Assembly (NCBI RefSeq): GCF_003432385.1 | Contig: NZ_CP031841.1 | Span: 1,775,579 to 1,839,578 of the forward strand | From: Breoghania sp. L-A4 | GTDB lineage: Bacteria > Pseudomonadota > Alphaproteobacteria > Rhizobiales > Stappiaceae | DNA length: 64,000 bases | Direction: 5' to 3' | Shown: in pieces, positions 8,493-18,109 of the stretch | Numbering within the stretch: the first letter of the stretch is position 1 | How the letters are laid out: each line of letters starts with the position of its first letter | Program-made: the position numbers and the translations under genes | Notes under the pieces: generated by a model | Database searches by the model: none | What the model was told of the DNA's origin: nothing | What the model saw: the letters and a program-made list of their open reading frames with translations, nothing else

Positions 8493-9485
8493 ATGAAGTT
8501 ACGACAGCTTGGAACGACCGGCCCGGAGGTTTCCGCTCTTGGTCTTGGCTGCATGGGCATGTCCGGCATGTACGGTCCGGCCGATCGCGACGAAAGCATC
8601 GCCACGATCCATGCCGCGTTCGATGCCGGTATCACCTTGCTCGATACGGGCGATTTTTACGGCGCGGGCCACAACGAGATGCTGATCGGCGAGGCCATCA
8701 GGGGCCGGCCGCGCGACAGCTACCAGATCTCTGTCAAGTTCGGCGCCCTGCGCGATCCCGCCGGCGGCTGGCACGGCAACGACACCCGTCCCGCGGCGAT
8801 GAAGAATTTTCTCAGCTATACGCTGGAGCGGCTGGGGCTGGACCACATCGACATCTATCGCCCGGCGCGGCTCGATCCGAACGTGCCGATCGAGGAAACC
8901 ATCGGCGGCATTGCGGAGATGGTGCAGGCGGGATACGTGCGCCATATCGGCCTGTCGGAACTCGGCGCGGACACCATCCGCCGCGCGGCGGCCGTGCATC
9001 CCATCTGCGACCTGCAGATCGAGTATTCGCTGATCTCGCGCGGCATCGAGGACAAGATCCTGCCCACGACGCGCGCGCTCGGCATCGCCATCACCGCCTA
9101 CGGCGTGCTTGCGCGCGGGCTGATCTCCGGCCACTGGAGCCCCGACAAGCAGTTGCCGGGGGATTTCCGCGGCCATACCCCGCGTTATCAAGGCGGCAAT
9201 ATCGATCACAACCTGGCGCTGGTGGAAGCCTTGCGCGCGGTGGCGCGTGACAAGGGGCTGACGGCGGCGCAGGCGGCAATCGCCTGGGTGGCGGCGCAAG
9301 GCACCGACATCGTGCCGGTGGTGGGCTCGCGCCGCCGCGACCAGCTTGCGGAGGCGTTGGGCGCAATGGACGCGGTGCTCGATCCAGGCGACCTCGCGGC
9401 GATCGAGGCGGCCATGCCCAAGGGAGCCGCGGCCGGCGAGCGTTACATGGCGATGCAGATGGCGCAGCTCGACAGCGAGAAATGA
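8493..9485 (+). CDS. aldo/keto reductase lacking the usual catalytic histidine
   Basis: A 330-residue (beta/alpha)8 NADPH-dependent reductase. The start [20 protein letters not shown] has AGGACGGG just upstream. The usual catalytic tetrad is partly visible: D51 and Y56 in LDTGDFYG and K82 in SVKFG. The fourth member, the histidine in the family segment DLYYLHRVDP, is replaced by alanine here ([10 protein letters not shown], residue 125). To my recollection this YRPARLDP version occurs in a whole AKR subgroup, so it is probably a family trait rather than a mutation. The C-terminal [14 protein letters not shown] region binds the cofactor phosphate. The carbonyl substrate is unknown and the gene stands alone. 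Confidence 0.9.
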   Translation: MKLRQLGTTGPEVSALGLGCMGMSGMYGPADRDESIATIHAAFDAGITLLDTGDFYGAGHNEMLIGEAIRGRPRDSYQISVKFGALRDPAGGWHGNDTRPAAMKNFLSYTLERLGLDHIDIYRPARLDPNVPIEETIGGIAEMVQAGYVRHIGLSELGADTIRRAAAVHPICDLQIEYSLISRGIEDKILPTTRALGIAITAYGVLARGLISGHWSPDKQLPGDFRGHTPRYQGGNIDHNLALVEALRAVARDKGLTAAQAAIAWVAAQGTDIVPVVGSRRRDQLAEALGAMDAVLDPGDLAAIEAAMPKGAAAGERYMAMQMAQLDSEK

Positions 9486-9488
9486 CTT

Positions 9489-10187
9489 CTACGCCTGCGC
9501 GGTGACCGTTGCCGCGCGGCACTCGCCTGCCAGCAACGACAGGCCGGTGCCGACAAACCACAGGGTCATCGAATAGGCGGCCAGCCGCTCCATGCCGCCG
9601 CGTCCCAGCGTTTCGTAAATCTGCGCGCTGTAGAGCCAGGTCGCGATGAGCGTAGTTGCGCCGCACAGTAGGCTGAAGGCGGCCCGGCGCGGGGCCGCTT
9701 TCCGGCAGGCGACGCCGAGGATGACGAAGCCCGCGCCGCCGAGACAGAAGTTCATCGCGGCGCCGATGAAATGCGGTCCCCGCGCCACATCGAGAGGCGA
9801 GACGCCGACGAGCAGCAGCCCGACACCGGAGGCCGCGACAAGGCACAGTCCGACTGTCGTCATCCAGCCGTCCGGCCACGCCGCGCGCGACAGGGCCGCG
9901 CCGGTGATCACCTGCAGTCCGAGGATGAACAGGCTGACGTTCAGTACCATGTGCTTTGGTGAGCACACCGGGACAGGCGCGGGCGCGTCGCCCGACAGAA
10001 ACGGTCCGCAACGGGTGATGCCCAGCACACTGATGTCCTGGGTCCAGGCGGAATAGTCCACGGCAAAGGCCATCGTGGCCCACTCGCTGATCGGGAACTG
10101 GACATTGGCGGCCCAGCTAAGGCCCGCCGCGAGCACCAACAGCCGGGTGGCGACGTGATCGTTCGACGCGTGAGGCATGCGCGGCAT
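9489..10187 (-). CDS. DUF998 family integral membrane protein
   Basis: A 232-residue protein with about six hydrophobic segments. The layout matches the DUF998 family: a first helix, the FPISEWAT segment, a short soluble loop ending with SPKHMVLNVSLFILGLQVIT, then SPLDVARGPHFIGAAMNFCL and two further helices. The function of the family is unknown. It converges tail-to-tail with the aldo/keto reductase, only 3 bp apart. The ATG at 10187 is used; ATG 10178 is also possible. Confidence 0.8.
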   Translation of the reverse strand: MPRMPHASNDHVATRLLVLAAGLSWAANVQFPISEWATMAFAVDYSAWTQDISVLGITRCGPFLSGDAPAPVPVCSPKHMVLNVSLFILGLQVITGAALSRAAWPDGWMTTVGLCLVAASGVGLLLVGVSPLDVARGPHFIGAAMNFCLGGAGFVILGVACRKAAPRRAAFSLLCGATTLIATWLYSAQIYETLGRGGMERLAAYSMTLWFVGTGLSLLAGECRAATVTAQA

Positions 10188-10373
10188 CCCTTGTCTGGTT
10201 TCCCCGGAGCCGCGCCTCGTGCGGGCGCATCAGGTGGGTTTGCATTGTTTTACACAAAGACCACGCGCGTCTATGCGACGCGCTGAAAATCGAACCGAGG
10301 GCCGCATGCGCCTCGATCGCAAGGAAATACTGGCAGTCGCGCCCATGATGGATTGGACGGACAACGGCTAAAT

Positions 10374-10774
10374 TCAAGGGCAAGAGCAGTGCATTAGTAG
10401 AGTTGTCCTTGTGCCAGGTACCAGAAGCCCTGCAAGCGGTTCCAACGTGGAGTTCCCGGTGCGCTGCGGGAACAGAGCGTGCTTCCCGTCCAGCATCTGA
10501 GATTTCCATGGACGTCCCGTGTCTTGAAGCTGCTGACATTCTTTCACTGCCGCAGCTCTGCGCTTGTCCAGGTATGCGGCGAGGTCGTTGATGCGCACGC
10601 CCTTCGCGCAATTCCGCGGCGCCTCCATCCGAACGAGGGGAGGGCGATATCACCGGCCGTAACTTTCCGGACAAACTTCGCCTTCGTCAAACCGAAGAAG
10701 TCCCTTGCCACTTCCTCAGCCGAAATGACCGGCTGACCTGAGTACATCGCTATCAATTGAAATGCAGTGTTCAT
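10374..10774 (-). pseudogene. prtN: prtN-like pyocin activator, frameshifted
   Basis: The first part, from ATG 10774, reads MNTAFQLIAMYSGQPVISAE then a FFGLTKAKFVRKVTAGDIALP segment. After a one-base loss in the C4 run (plus-strand G4 at 10637-10640) the other frame continues LVRMEAPRNCAKGVRINDLA and AYLDKRRAAAVKECQQLQ. Joined, these are a complete PrtN-type protein, a small DNA-binding activator of phage-tail bacteriocin genes in Pseudomonas. The native protein would end near residue 90; the last 45 residues before the stop at 10374 are not family-like. No bacteriocin, phage or integrase gene is nearby, so this is an orphan relic unless the frameshift is a sequencing error. Confidence 0.7.
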
Positions 10775-11100
10775 GTTCCCGCAAAAAAGCAGACTCTTCT
10801 GCGCGAGAGAAGCGAAGCTGGTTGCCCGGCGCATGACTGGATAGCAAGGCGAAGTAATCGGAAGTCTCACCCGCCGGCAGGCCGACCATAGCGCTTCATC
10901 GAAGCGGCCGATGAACGGGCGAGGCGGTTGCCGCGACGCGAGCAGGTAAATTGGTCACGCGGCCGTTGGATGTCCCCGAGGTCTCTGGTCGAGGTAATTT
11001 CTTTCTTTTGTGGATCAGTTCCTCGGCTGGTGCTCGCTCGCGCCGCAACAGCTTTTGAATGGCGATTTTCACCCCGCGCCGGCGGTGTTTACACGAAGCT
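10775..11100. other. intergenic region without a recognisable gene
   Basis: About 325 bp between the prtN relic and the IclR gene. I see no gene, terminator or repeat here; short open frames are arginine-rich shadows. Confidence 0.4.
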
Positions 11101-11907
11101 TCAGCGCGCTTTCTTGGCTGCACTCACTTCATGGGGATTGACCGTATCGGCAATGATAGCGATTTCCCGGCGCAATATATTGAGCAACTCGTCAAGTCTT
11201 TCGGCTTTCATTCGGACGCTGGTCATATTGATGGAGAGCGCGCCGGCCACGCTATTGTCTTTCAGACGAATGGGCATGGCCAGTGCCGAAATACCTTCGA
11301 CGAGTTGACCGTGATCCAAGGCATAGCCGAGTTTCCTGATTTCGGGCAGGCGCCTGAGGATCTCGCCAGCGGTGAGCTTGTTGTAACCCTCATATGTCGT
11401 TGAATTGGCGGCGATGATGGCGTTGGCCTCAGTTTCGGGGAGGAAGGCAAGGATCGCTTGGCCAGCGGAGCCGACTCCCAGCGGGATCTGGCCACCCACC
11501 TGTCCGGTCAAGGTTTCGATCACATAGGTACCTTCTTGGCGGTCGACGCAAACCGTATTGAAACCAGAGCGCGCCATAAGGAAGATCATGTCGCCGGTTT
11601 CGCCGGCAATGCGGACCAATGATGGATGACAGGCTCGCCTGAAGCCGGTGCCATCTGCCGCTTTTGCGCCCAGTGCAAAAAGAGCAAGTCCCAACCGGAA
11701 ACGGCGGGTGCCTTCAATGCGTTCAATCAGACCGTGGTTTTCAAGACTTGAGATGATCCGGTGCGCGGTCGAGGGATTGAGACCGCACGCCTCTGCAAGA
11801 TCTGACATGCGCGCGCCGTCTGCACCGGCCTCTCCGAGGTGATTGAGAATGGAGATCGCCCGGTCCAGCAATTGCGTGCCGGTGGTTTTGTCTGCTTTGG
11901 TCAACAT
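11101..11907 (-). CDS. IclR family transcriptional regulator
   Basis: A 268-residue regulator. The N-terminal winged helix-turn-helix is at about residues 12-75, with GARMSDLAEACGLNPSTAHR as the DNA-binding core, followed by the IclR effector domain (residues about 90-255) with the typical IPLGVGSAGQAILAFLPE and LDHGQLVEGISALAMPIR segments. It sits 23 bp downstream of the MmgE/PrpD gene on the same strand and opposite the TRAP/amidase/DhaKL operon, so it is the probable ligand-sensing regulator of the whole 11-21 kb locus. The ligand is likely the TRAP substrate or a pathway intermediate. Confidence 0.92.
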   Translation of the reverse strand: MLTKADKTTGTQLLDRAISILNHLGEAGADGARMSDLAEACGLNPSTAHRIISSLENHGLIERIEGTRRFRLGLALFALGAKAADGTGFRRACHPSLVRIAGETGDMIFLMARSGFNTVCVDRQEGTYVIETLTGQVGGQIPLGVGSAGQAILAFLPETEANAIIAANSTTYEGYNKLTAGEILRRLPEIRKLGYALDHGQLVEGISALAMPIRLKDNSVAGALSINMTSVRMKAERLDELLNILRREIAIIADTVNPHEVSAAKKAR

Positions 11908-11930
11908 CTTATTCGGTTCGGGTCCTTCGC

Positions 11931-13289
11931 TCAGCCGGTCAAGCGAGTCGTGCCACTATATACAGTCAATGGCGCAGCGAGATCATTCTTGAATTTCTGC
12001 AATTGTCCGTTGCGTAGAGCTTGGAATGCCTTGTCGATCCTCTCAGCATCGACTGGCGCAAGTTTGGATGCGGCAATACTCTGGAACTTGGCACGCATGT
12101 GCTCTGCAGTCATCGGGTTGGTGGCCTCACCCAGCGGTGTGAGAACCTCGCAGCCCCAGCGTCCTCGGGATGTGTGAATGGTCAGCTTGGCTGGCACTGC
12201 CTGGGGAAACATGGCTTCAAACCGATCCGAGTGGAGCAGACGAACTTTTTCAGCAAGCGTAACTGCCCTTGTGTCACTCAAGGCTGCTTCGCTCATGGGC
12301 AAGAACGCGTCAGCGCCGGCCGTCAGCACCAGGGCAACACAAAACGGAACGCTATATTGCGCGGACTCAAGGGATGCCGGATGAACGTCATTGTTCAGCC
12401 GGAGCGCCCAGCCAAAGGTTTCAATGTCTATGCGCCGAATTTCGTCGGCTTCCAGCCGATGTTCGGCTTGCAGTTGCAATGCGGCGTCCATCGCGGCATG
12501 CGCCCAACGGCAGCAACTGTAGGGTTTGAAATAGACGTCCGGAAGAACCCATTTTTCACCAAGGTCATCAAGAAGAATCTTGCGCCTGTAAATCTCCTCA
12601 TTGTCCAGCAAATCGATGGGGCCGGTGAAACCTGCATCTGCCAGGTCGACAGCACTCAATCCCGCGGCTGTTGCCCAGGGAATACCCTCTTTGAGGTGAT
12701 TGCCCATGACTTTTGAGTACCCGACCGCGAGAAGATTGGGCGCGGACGCTCCGGCGAGTGCGATCGCTTGAGCCATCTGGTGAGGCGGCATTTTGCGAAG
12801 ATGGGCTGCAGCTGCAGCGACACCCTGCCCGATCCAAGGGCCTGATACCATAGTCGTGAGTTTTGAATGATGCCGGGACGCCGCAATGCGTACCGCCACT
12901 TCATAGCCGATGGCAATTGCGGTGATGACACTTTCAAAGGGAGCGTCAAAAACATCGCACGTCGCCAGAACTGCGGGGACGATTCCCGCTCCGGGATGGC
13001 CGACCGCTGCGCGATGCCCATCATCTAGGTCCATTACGCTTGACAGTGTTGCGTTCAAATAGGCCGCGCCGGGCACGGTGAGGCGCGTGTCGCTGAACCA
13101 GCTCACGGCAGCTCCTCCGCCCCAAATTCGAGCGGCGGCGGCTTTGCTTGCCTCGACTGCGGGTGTGCCCAGGCCTGCCAGGGCAGAAGCGGTGAGGTCC
13201 TGAATGGCATCAATGACCTTGGCGGACACCTCCGCGGGCACTGTGTTCACGTCCGTGAGTGTTTGAGCAAGCTGCTCCGCAACCGTCAT
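11931..13289 (-). CDS. MmgE/PrpD family protein
   Basis: A 452-residue member of the MmgE/PrpD family, which includes 2-methylcitrate dehydratase, cis-aconitate decarboxylase and iminodisuccinate epimerase. The helical N-terminal part contains the typical AYLNATLSSVMDLDDGHRAA segment near residue 77-96 and GHPGAGIVPAVLA after it; the smaller lid domain follows near residue 270. The reaction cannot be assigned from the sequence alone: family members act on small di- or tricarboxylic acids by eliminating or rearranging at a C-C or C-N centre. It is transcribed away from the TRAP operon and together with the IclR gene, suggesting it belongs to the same pathway. Confidence 0.88.
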   Translation of the reverse strand: MTVAEQLAQTLTDVNTVPAEVSAKVIDAIQDLTASALAGLGTPAVEASKAAAARIWGGGAAVSWFSDTRLTVPGAAYLNATLSSVMDLDDGHRAAVGHPGAGIVPAVLATCDVFDAPFESVITAIAIGYEVAVRIAASRHHSKLTTMVSGPWIGQGVAAAAAHLRKMPPHQMAQAIALAGASAPNLLAVGYSKVMGNHLKEGIPWATAAGLSAVDLADAGFTGPIDLLDNEEIYRRKILLDDLGEKWVLPDVYFKPYSCCRWAHAAMDAALQLQAEHRLEADEIRRIDIETFGWALRLNNDVHPASLESAQYSVPFCVALVLTAGADAFLPMSEAALSDTRAVTLAEKVRLLHSDRFEAMFPQAVPAKLTIHTSRGRWGCEVLTPLGEATNPMTAEHMRAKFQSIAASKLAPVDAERIDKAFQALRNGQLQKFKNDLAAPLTVYSGTTRLTG

Positions 13290-13319
13290 TTGTCGCCTCC
13301 CATATTGCCGTGCACTGTA

Positions 13320-13364
13320 TTTCCATAATATGAAAAAAACTACTTGAAAAAATCATATCGTGAA
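13320..13364. promoter_or_regulatory. candidate IclR operator region between divergent transcription units
   Basis: An AT-rich stretch 30-75 bp upstream of the MmgE/PrpD start contains a 16-bp imperfect palindrome TTTCCATAATATGAAA at 13320-13335 and a related TCATATCGTGAAA at 13352-13364. Both share CATAT/GAAA half-sites, as expected for a dimeric regulator. The remaining 310 bp up to 13674 hold no gene that I recognise. The assignment to the adjacent IclR protein is inference. Confidence 0.4.
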
Positions 13365-13674
13365 ATATGGTGTGCATGTCGAATGGAGGAGCATGAACAT
13401 GAGGATGCCTGGCAACGCCCAACCTGGCCGACAGACCTGCGTGCGTTTCGTGGTTGGTGGAAGCGGGGGGAAACGTGCACCTGCGCCGGCTCGGCATGCG
13501 TGGCGCCGGGTTCCGCGGCGAACTCTCTTTCGTCCCGAAAGTTCTATCGGGCCCGATTCCGCAGACTTCAAGAACAGGGCGTCTGTGGGTTCTGTGGGTC
13601 CGTGCCGCCGGCTTCCGGTTGCAAAACTGATTCAAGCCCTGAATGCGGTGTGACCACCATCAAGGAGGTATGGA

Positions 13675-14682
13675 ATGTCAAACGATCTGAAATCCTGGAT
13701 AAAAACGGCAGGTGTCGTTTCCATCCTGACGTTGACAATGACGGCAGCGCACGCGGCTGAATGGCGTCTGTCGACGTCGTATCAGCCCGACTCGGAAGCG
13801 CATGAAGGATCTTTGCGCTTTGCCGAACTTGTTAAGGAAATATCTGACGGGCGGATCGATATTCAGGTGTTTCCGTCCAATCAGCTCGGAGACTGGACCG
13901 AGGTCTACGAACAGGTGACGAGTGGCGCCGTGCAAATGACCATGGGCGCCGTGCCATCCACCTTCGATGCCCGCCTCGCGATCGACTCGTTCCCGTACGC
14001 GGTCGCAGATTATGAAGAAGCGGCCAAGGCTTATGCGCCGGGCGGCTACATGTACGAAATCGTCAGCGGCATCGTTGCCGACCAGGGCGTTCAGATTCTC
14101 AGCACATGGGCGCTTGGAATGGGCGGCGGCGCCTTTACCAAGGAACTGCCGGCGCCGACGGACCCGAATGCGCAGCAGGGGCTGAAGGTTCGTGTCTGGC
14201 CGGGCGGCGTGACGCACCGGGCCCTGATGGAGCGCTTCGGCTTTACCGTCTCGATGATACCATGGGACGAAGTCTATACCGCACTGCAAACCGGCGTGGC
14301 CGATGGCGTCATCGGCGGCAATCCCGAATTGACCGTTACGCACTTCAAGGACATCACCAAGATGTATGTCCAGTACAACGATCACTTCGAAAATCACTAC
14401 ATCATGATCAACAAGGAGCTGTTCGACGGCTTGTCGGAGGACGACAGGGCCGCGGTTCAGGAGGCCGCAGTCAAGGTCATGAACGAGCGGTTTCCGGTCG
14501 CGGAAGCGTCGGACGAAGCCTACATGCAGCAGCTTCGCGATGCCGGCATCAAGGTCGTGACCCTGGACAAGGATGCCATGCTGGCGTTCGCCACGGCTGC
14601 GCGTCAGGACGTATGGCCCGAGATCAAGGACGAGATCGGCGAAGAGCTTTATTCGCGTCTGAAATCGGAACTTGGCATGTAA
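13675..14682 (+). CDS. dctP: TRAP transporter substrate-binding protein (DctP family)
   Basis: Periplasmic binding protein of 335 residues with a signal peptide (residues 1 to about 28, ending TMTAAHA-AEW). It has the DctP signature arginine at R173 in LKVRVWPGG, the NP pair at 216-217 in VADGVIGGNPELT and the IPWDEVYTALQTG segment that lines the ligand cleft. A strong ribosome site (AAGGAGGTATGGA) precedes the ATG. The TRAP permease genes follow after 136 bp, then amidase, DhaK, DhaL and a flavoenzyme, so the imported compound is presumably the substrate of those enzymes. The gene is unrelated in detail to the DctP at the window start. Confidence 0.95.
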   Translation: MSNDLKSWIKTAGVVSILTLTMTAAHAAEWRLSTSYQPDSEAHEGSLRFAELVKEISDGRIDIQVFPSNQLGDWTEVYEQVTSGAVQMTMGAVPSTFDARLAIDSFPYAVADYEEAAKAYAPGGYMYEIVSGIVADQGVQILSTWALGMGGGAFTKELPAPTDPNAQQGLKVRVWPGGVTHRALMERFGFTVSMIPWDEVYTALQTGVADGVIGGNPELTVTHFKDITKMYVQYNDHFENHYIMINKELFDGLSEDDRAAVQEAAVKVMNERFPVAEASDEAYMQQLRDAGIKVVTLDKDAMLAFATAARQDVWPEIKDEIGEELYSRLKSELGM

Positions 14683-14818
14683 CAGCACGAGCGCACGGAG
14701 CCGGTACGCCGGTTCCGTGTCCGCTGGGTGGAAAGGTTCACTTGGCGGGCCGGACCATCGATAAACAATCAACCATCAAATTGGCGGCAGCATCTGTTGG
14801 CTCTCGGGGAGGAGAGAA

Positions 14819-15364
14819 ATGGCCGAAATCGGATTAAGCGGGCTGCTGCAGGGGCTTTGGGCCTTCAAGTTATGGCTGCAGAAGTTAATGCTGGTTGTTA
14901 CCTGCGCGGGCGTCACGATCCTCGTGATGATGGAGATAATCTTTCGCTATTTCCTGTTCTTGCCGCTCCACGGCATCGAGGAACTCGCAACATATCTGGC
15001 GGTGTGGACCTACTTCATCGGCGGCGCCTATGGAGCCTACGAACGCTCCCACATATCCGCCAGTCTTCTGGATGTGATCGTCAAGAATGCCAAGGTCATT
15101 GGAGCGATCGATTTGATTATCAAGTTGATCACTTTAGTGGTCGCAGCCTGGATGACAGTATGGGTGGTTCAGTATCTTCTCTGGAGCATCGAGCGCCGGC
15201 CGCACTCGCTTGAGCTGCAGATGCCACTTTACTACGTCCATGCTGCAATGGCCGTCGGTCTCGGCCTGATGAGCTTCTATTTCCTCGTCGATTTCATTCT
15301 GGTGGTCCTACGGCTTACGGGAAGAACACCCTTTGCCAGTGCTCGGGAAGGGGTGGTTGGATGA
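14819..15364 (+). CDS. dctQ: TRAP transporter small permease DctQ
   Basis: A 181-residue small permease subunit with four predicted membrane helices; the family segment FLPLHGIEELATYLAVWTYF follows the second hydrophobic stretch. A GGGGAGGAGAGAA ribosome site precedes the ATG. Its stop overlaps the start of dctM by four bases (ATGA), indicating translational coupling. It lies between dctP and dctM in the second TRAP operon. Confidence 0.93.
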   Translation: MAEIGLSGLLQGLWAFKLWLQKLMLVVTCAGVTILVMMEIIFRYFLFLPLHGIEELATYLAVWTYFIGGAYGAYERSHISASLLDVIVKNAKVIGAIDLIIKLITLVVAAWMTVWVVQYLLWSIERRPHSLELQMPLYYVHAAMAVGLGLMSFYFLVDFILVVLRLTGRTPFASAREGVVG

Positions 15365-16668
15365 GTGCGGAAATCATCATCGATGTCCTGCTGCTGATGG
15401 GATTGCTGATTATCGGCGTACCAGTTCCGTTCTGCTTTGCGGCGGCTGCGCTGTTCCTGTTTCTGACTGGCGACTACGGCGGATCCAACTTTCTGGTTGC
15501 TGCCGGATTCAACAAGACCTCCTCGATAATCCTTCTGGCCATGCCGCTCTTTATTCTCGTTGGAGAGATCATGAGCACTGGCAGCCTCGCCGCCCGGCTT
15601 GTCGACTTTTGCGACAGCATCTTTGGGCGTCTCAAAGGTGGTTTGGGAGTGGTGGTCATTGTCGTCACGGCAGTGTTCGGCGCCATTTCAGGCACCGCAT
15701 CCTCCGCTGTCGCCGCGATGGGCACGATCATGGTGCCGCGATTGGTGGAACGCGGCTACGATCGGGGCTATGCGGCAGCCCTGGTCGCTGCATCGTCTGT
15801 GCTGGCGCTTCTCATCCCCCCCAGTTCAGCGCAAATCGTTTATGGCTGGATATCGGGTACCTCGATTGCGGCCTGCTTTCTGGCTCCCATTGTTCCGGCT
15901 TTCTTGCTCATGGGGCTGTTTTCCGTCTGGAACTTCGTATTGACTCGCAAGATGCCGATTGTGCAGCCTGAGGCGGTCGGGATCCGCGAGGCCGTGAAGG
16001 ATATTGGCCACAAGGGCCGTCGAGCGACGCTTGGCCTGGTGATGCCAGTGGTCATCCTGACATCAATCTACGGAGGTCTGGCAACGCCGACCGAAGCAGC
16101 GGCGATCGCGGTCGTTTACGCTCTCATTGTCGGCGTCATTATATACCGTGACATTCCACTGAAAGAGCTTTGGCGGATCGGGTATACGGCCGGAACCACC
16201 GTGGGCGTCGTCATGGTATTGGTCTTCTTCGCCGTGATGCTCAGCCGGCTTTATACGATGGAGAACGTGCCGCAATCGGTGGTCAATCTGCTCCTTTCAA
16301 TAAGCCAGGACCGCATCGTTCTGCTGCTGCTTATCAATGTCTTTCTGATCGTGCTGGGCATGATCATGGATGATTTCAGCGGATTGTTGTTGGCGACGCC
16401 GATGTTGCTTCCCGTCATCCGGGAACTTGACATTCACCCCGTGCATTTCGCCGCCATCATCGGTGTCAATCTGGGCATGGGCAACATTACGCCGCCTACC
16501 GCGCCCCTTCTCTATTTCGGTGCGCGGATTGGCAAGACGCGTCTTGAGGGCATGCTTAAGCCGACACTCATTCTCGTGCTTTTCGCTTATCTCCCGGTTT
16601 TGATGCTCACTACGTTCATTCCAGAACTGTCGCTGTGGCTGCCGCGCCTGGTCCTCGGGATAAACTAA
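15361..16668 (+). CDS. dctM: TRAP transporter large permease DctM
   Basis: A 435-residue large membrane subunit of the TRAP importer. Characteristic segments are MPLFILVGEIMSTGSLAARL near residue 61, GAISGTASSAVAAMG near residue 106, and a C-terminal GVNLGMGNITPPTAPLLYFG near residue 365, the usual ion/substrate re-entrant hairpins. It overlaps dctQ by four bases and its TAA stop overlaps the amidase ATG (TAATG), so the transporter and enzymes form one transcription unit. Confidence 0.95.
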   Translation: MSAEIIIDVLLLMGLLIIGVPVPFCFAAAALFLFLTGDYGGSNFLVAAGFNKTSSIILLAMPLFILVGEIMSTGSLAARLVDFCDSIFGRLKGGLGVVVIVVTAVFGAISGTASSAVAAMGTIMVPRLVERGYDRGYAAALVAASSVLALLIPPSSAQIVYGWISGTSIAACFLAPIVPAFLLMGLFSVWNFVLTRKMPIVQPEAVGIREAVKDIGHKGRRATLGLVMPVVILTSIYGGLATPTEAAAIAVVYALIVGVIIYRDIPLKELWRIGYTAGTTVGVVMVLVFFAVMLSRLYTMENVPQSVVNLLLSISQDRIVLLLLINVFLIVLGMIMDDFSGLLLATPMLLPVIRELDIHPVHFAAIIGVNLGMGNITPPTAPLLYFGARIGKTRLEGMLKPTLILVLFAYLPVLMLTTFIPELSLWLPRLVLGIN

Positions 16669-18086
16669 TGACTGCGGCAGATGAACAAATCGAGGTGGGA
16701 TGCGGTAGGCCGCAGCTTGCCAATGAGTTGGATGAACTGTCCGCAGGCAAGGCGGCAAGCGCCGAGGAGTTGACGCGCTTCTACCTTGACCGTATCGCGC
16801 GGTTCGATCCTGAACTTCACGCGTTTTCCGAGGTTTTTGCAGCGCGTGCTTTGGCGGACGCGCGGGCGCGGGATGACGTCCGGGCAAAGGGTGGACAAGG
16901 TGGGCCGCTTTGGGGCGTGCCCGTTGCAGTCAAGGACCTGTTCGATATCTCCAACCTGCCGACCCGCGCCGGATCCATCGCCATTACCGATCGCCATCCA
17001 AGCGCTTCCGCCTATGTTCTGCAATTGCTGGAAAAGGCCGGGATGGTGGTGCTGGGGCGCACACACATGACCGAGTTCGGCTTTGGCGGCTGGGGCACCA
17101 ATCCGGTCATGGAGCCACCGCGAAATCCGTGGGATAGAAATGTGTATCGGGTGGCCGGTGGTTCAAGCAGCGGGTCGGCAGTGGCGGTCGCCGCCGGGCT
17201 CGCTCCGGTCTCCATCGGAACTGACACGGGTGGATCGGTCAGAACGCCGGCGACCTGGTGTGGTGTCATCGGCATGAAAACATCGCACGGCCTGATTGGT
17301 CGCGGCGGAGTGGTGCCGCTTTGCGGCACGCATGACAGTGTGGGGTGGTTTACCCGCACTGTGCATGATGCGGCATTGCTGCTCAATGTGATGCAAGGCA
17401 CCGACCCGCGTGACCCGGCGAGCGGACATGCCCCGAAAATCGATGCCCTGACCGATCTCGAGGCGGGCATTGAAGGCATGAAAATCGGCCGGCTTGTCGA
17501 TGCCGATCTTGAGGGCGTCGACCCGGATATTTTGCGGCTGCACAACAAGGCGCTTGATGAACTCGAAGTGCTCGGCGCCAGAATTTCGCCCGTTCGCCTG
17601 CCGCTCAGCATTGCCGATTATCTGAAATCGGGCGGCGAAATCATGAGCTATGAGAGCTATCGCGCGCTCGGCAAATATGTCGAGGCGGAGAATAGCCCTG
17701 TCGACCCGGTTATCAAGGGCCGCATCATGGCCGGCAAGACGATTTCTGGCGACGCGTATCAACAGACGCTGAAATCGCGGCTTGCGGCGCAGGCAGAATT
17801 TGCCAAACGCGCGGCGGGCTACGACGCATTCATCATGCCCGGCAGCCATATCGTCGCGTGCGCGTTGAACGATGTCGATGAAGCTGCGCCACCCAATTTC
17901 TATGGCCGGGTCGTCAATCTCTTGGACCTTGCGGCGGTGACGGCGCCGACCGGGCTGACATCTGAAGGCATGCCGGCGGGCATCCAGATTGTGGTGCGCA
18001 AATATGACGATGCGCGCGCTTTGCGCATCGCACGCGCCTTTGAAAAACACCGCGGCGGGCTGGTGCATGCCCCTGCGGGATACTGA
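16668..18086 (+). CDS. amidase signature family hydrolase
   Basis: A 472-residue amidase that would hydrolyse a carboxamide to the acid and ammonia or an amine. The Ser-cisSer-Lys triad is visible as K89 in VAVKD, S166 in GGSSSGS and the nucleophile S190 in TDTGGSVR. The ATG at 16668 overlaps the dctM stop, and dhaK follows after 23 bp. In this operon it probably releases nitrogen from the imported compound or an intermediate. The exact substrate is unknown; it could also belong to the Gat/allophanate-hydrolase-like branch, but there is no second subunit or AtzF-type C-terminal domain. Confidence 0.93.
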   Translation: MTAADEQIEVGCGRPQLANELDELSAGKAASAEELTRFYLDRIARFDPELHAFSEVFAARALADARARDDVRAKGGQGGPLWGVPVAVKDLFDISNLPTRAGSIAITDRHPSASAYVLQLLEKAGMVVLGRTHMTEFGFGGWGTNPVMEPPRNPWDRNVYRVAGGSSSGSAVAVAAGLAPVSIGTDTGGSVRTPATWCGVIGMKTSHGLIGRGGVVPLCGTHDSVGWFTRTVHDAALLLNVMQGTDPRDPASGHAPKIDALTDLEAGIEGMKIGRLVDADLEGVDPDILRLHNKALDELEVLGARISPVRLPLSIADYLKSGGEIMSYESYRALGKYVEAENSPVDPVIKGRIMAGKTISGDAYQQTLKSRLAAQAEFAKRAAGYDAFIMPGSHIVACALNDVDEAAPPNFYGRVVNLLDLAAVTAPTGLTSEGMPAGIQIVVRKYDDARALRIARAFEKHRGGLVHAPAGY

Positions 18087-18109
18087 CCAAAAGCGAAAGA
18101 CCAATTCTG

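Noticed and set aside
10374-11123. Prophage or tailocin locus suggested by prtN
   Set aside because: No integrase, structural, lysis or repressor gene is present in the flanking sequence.
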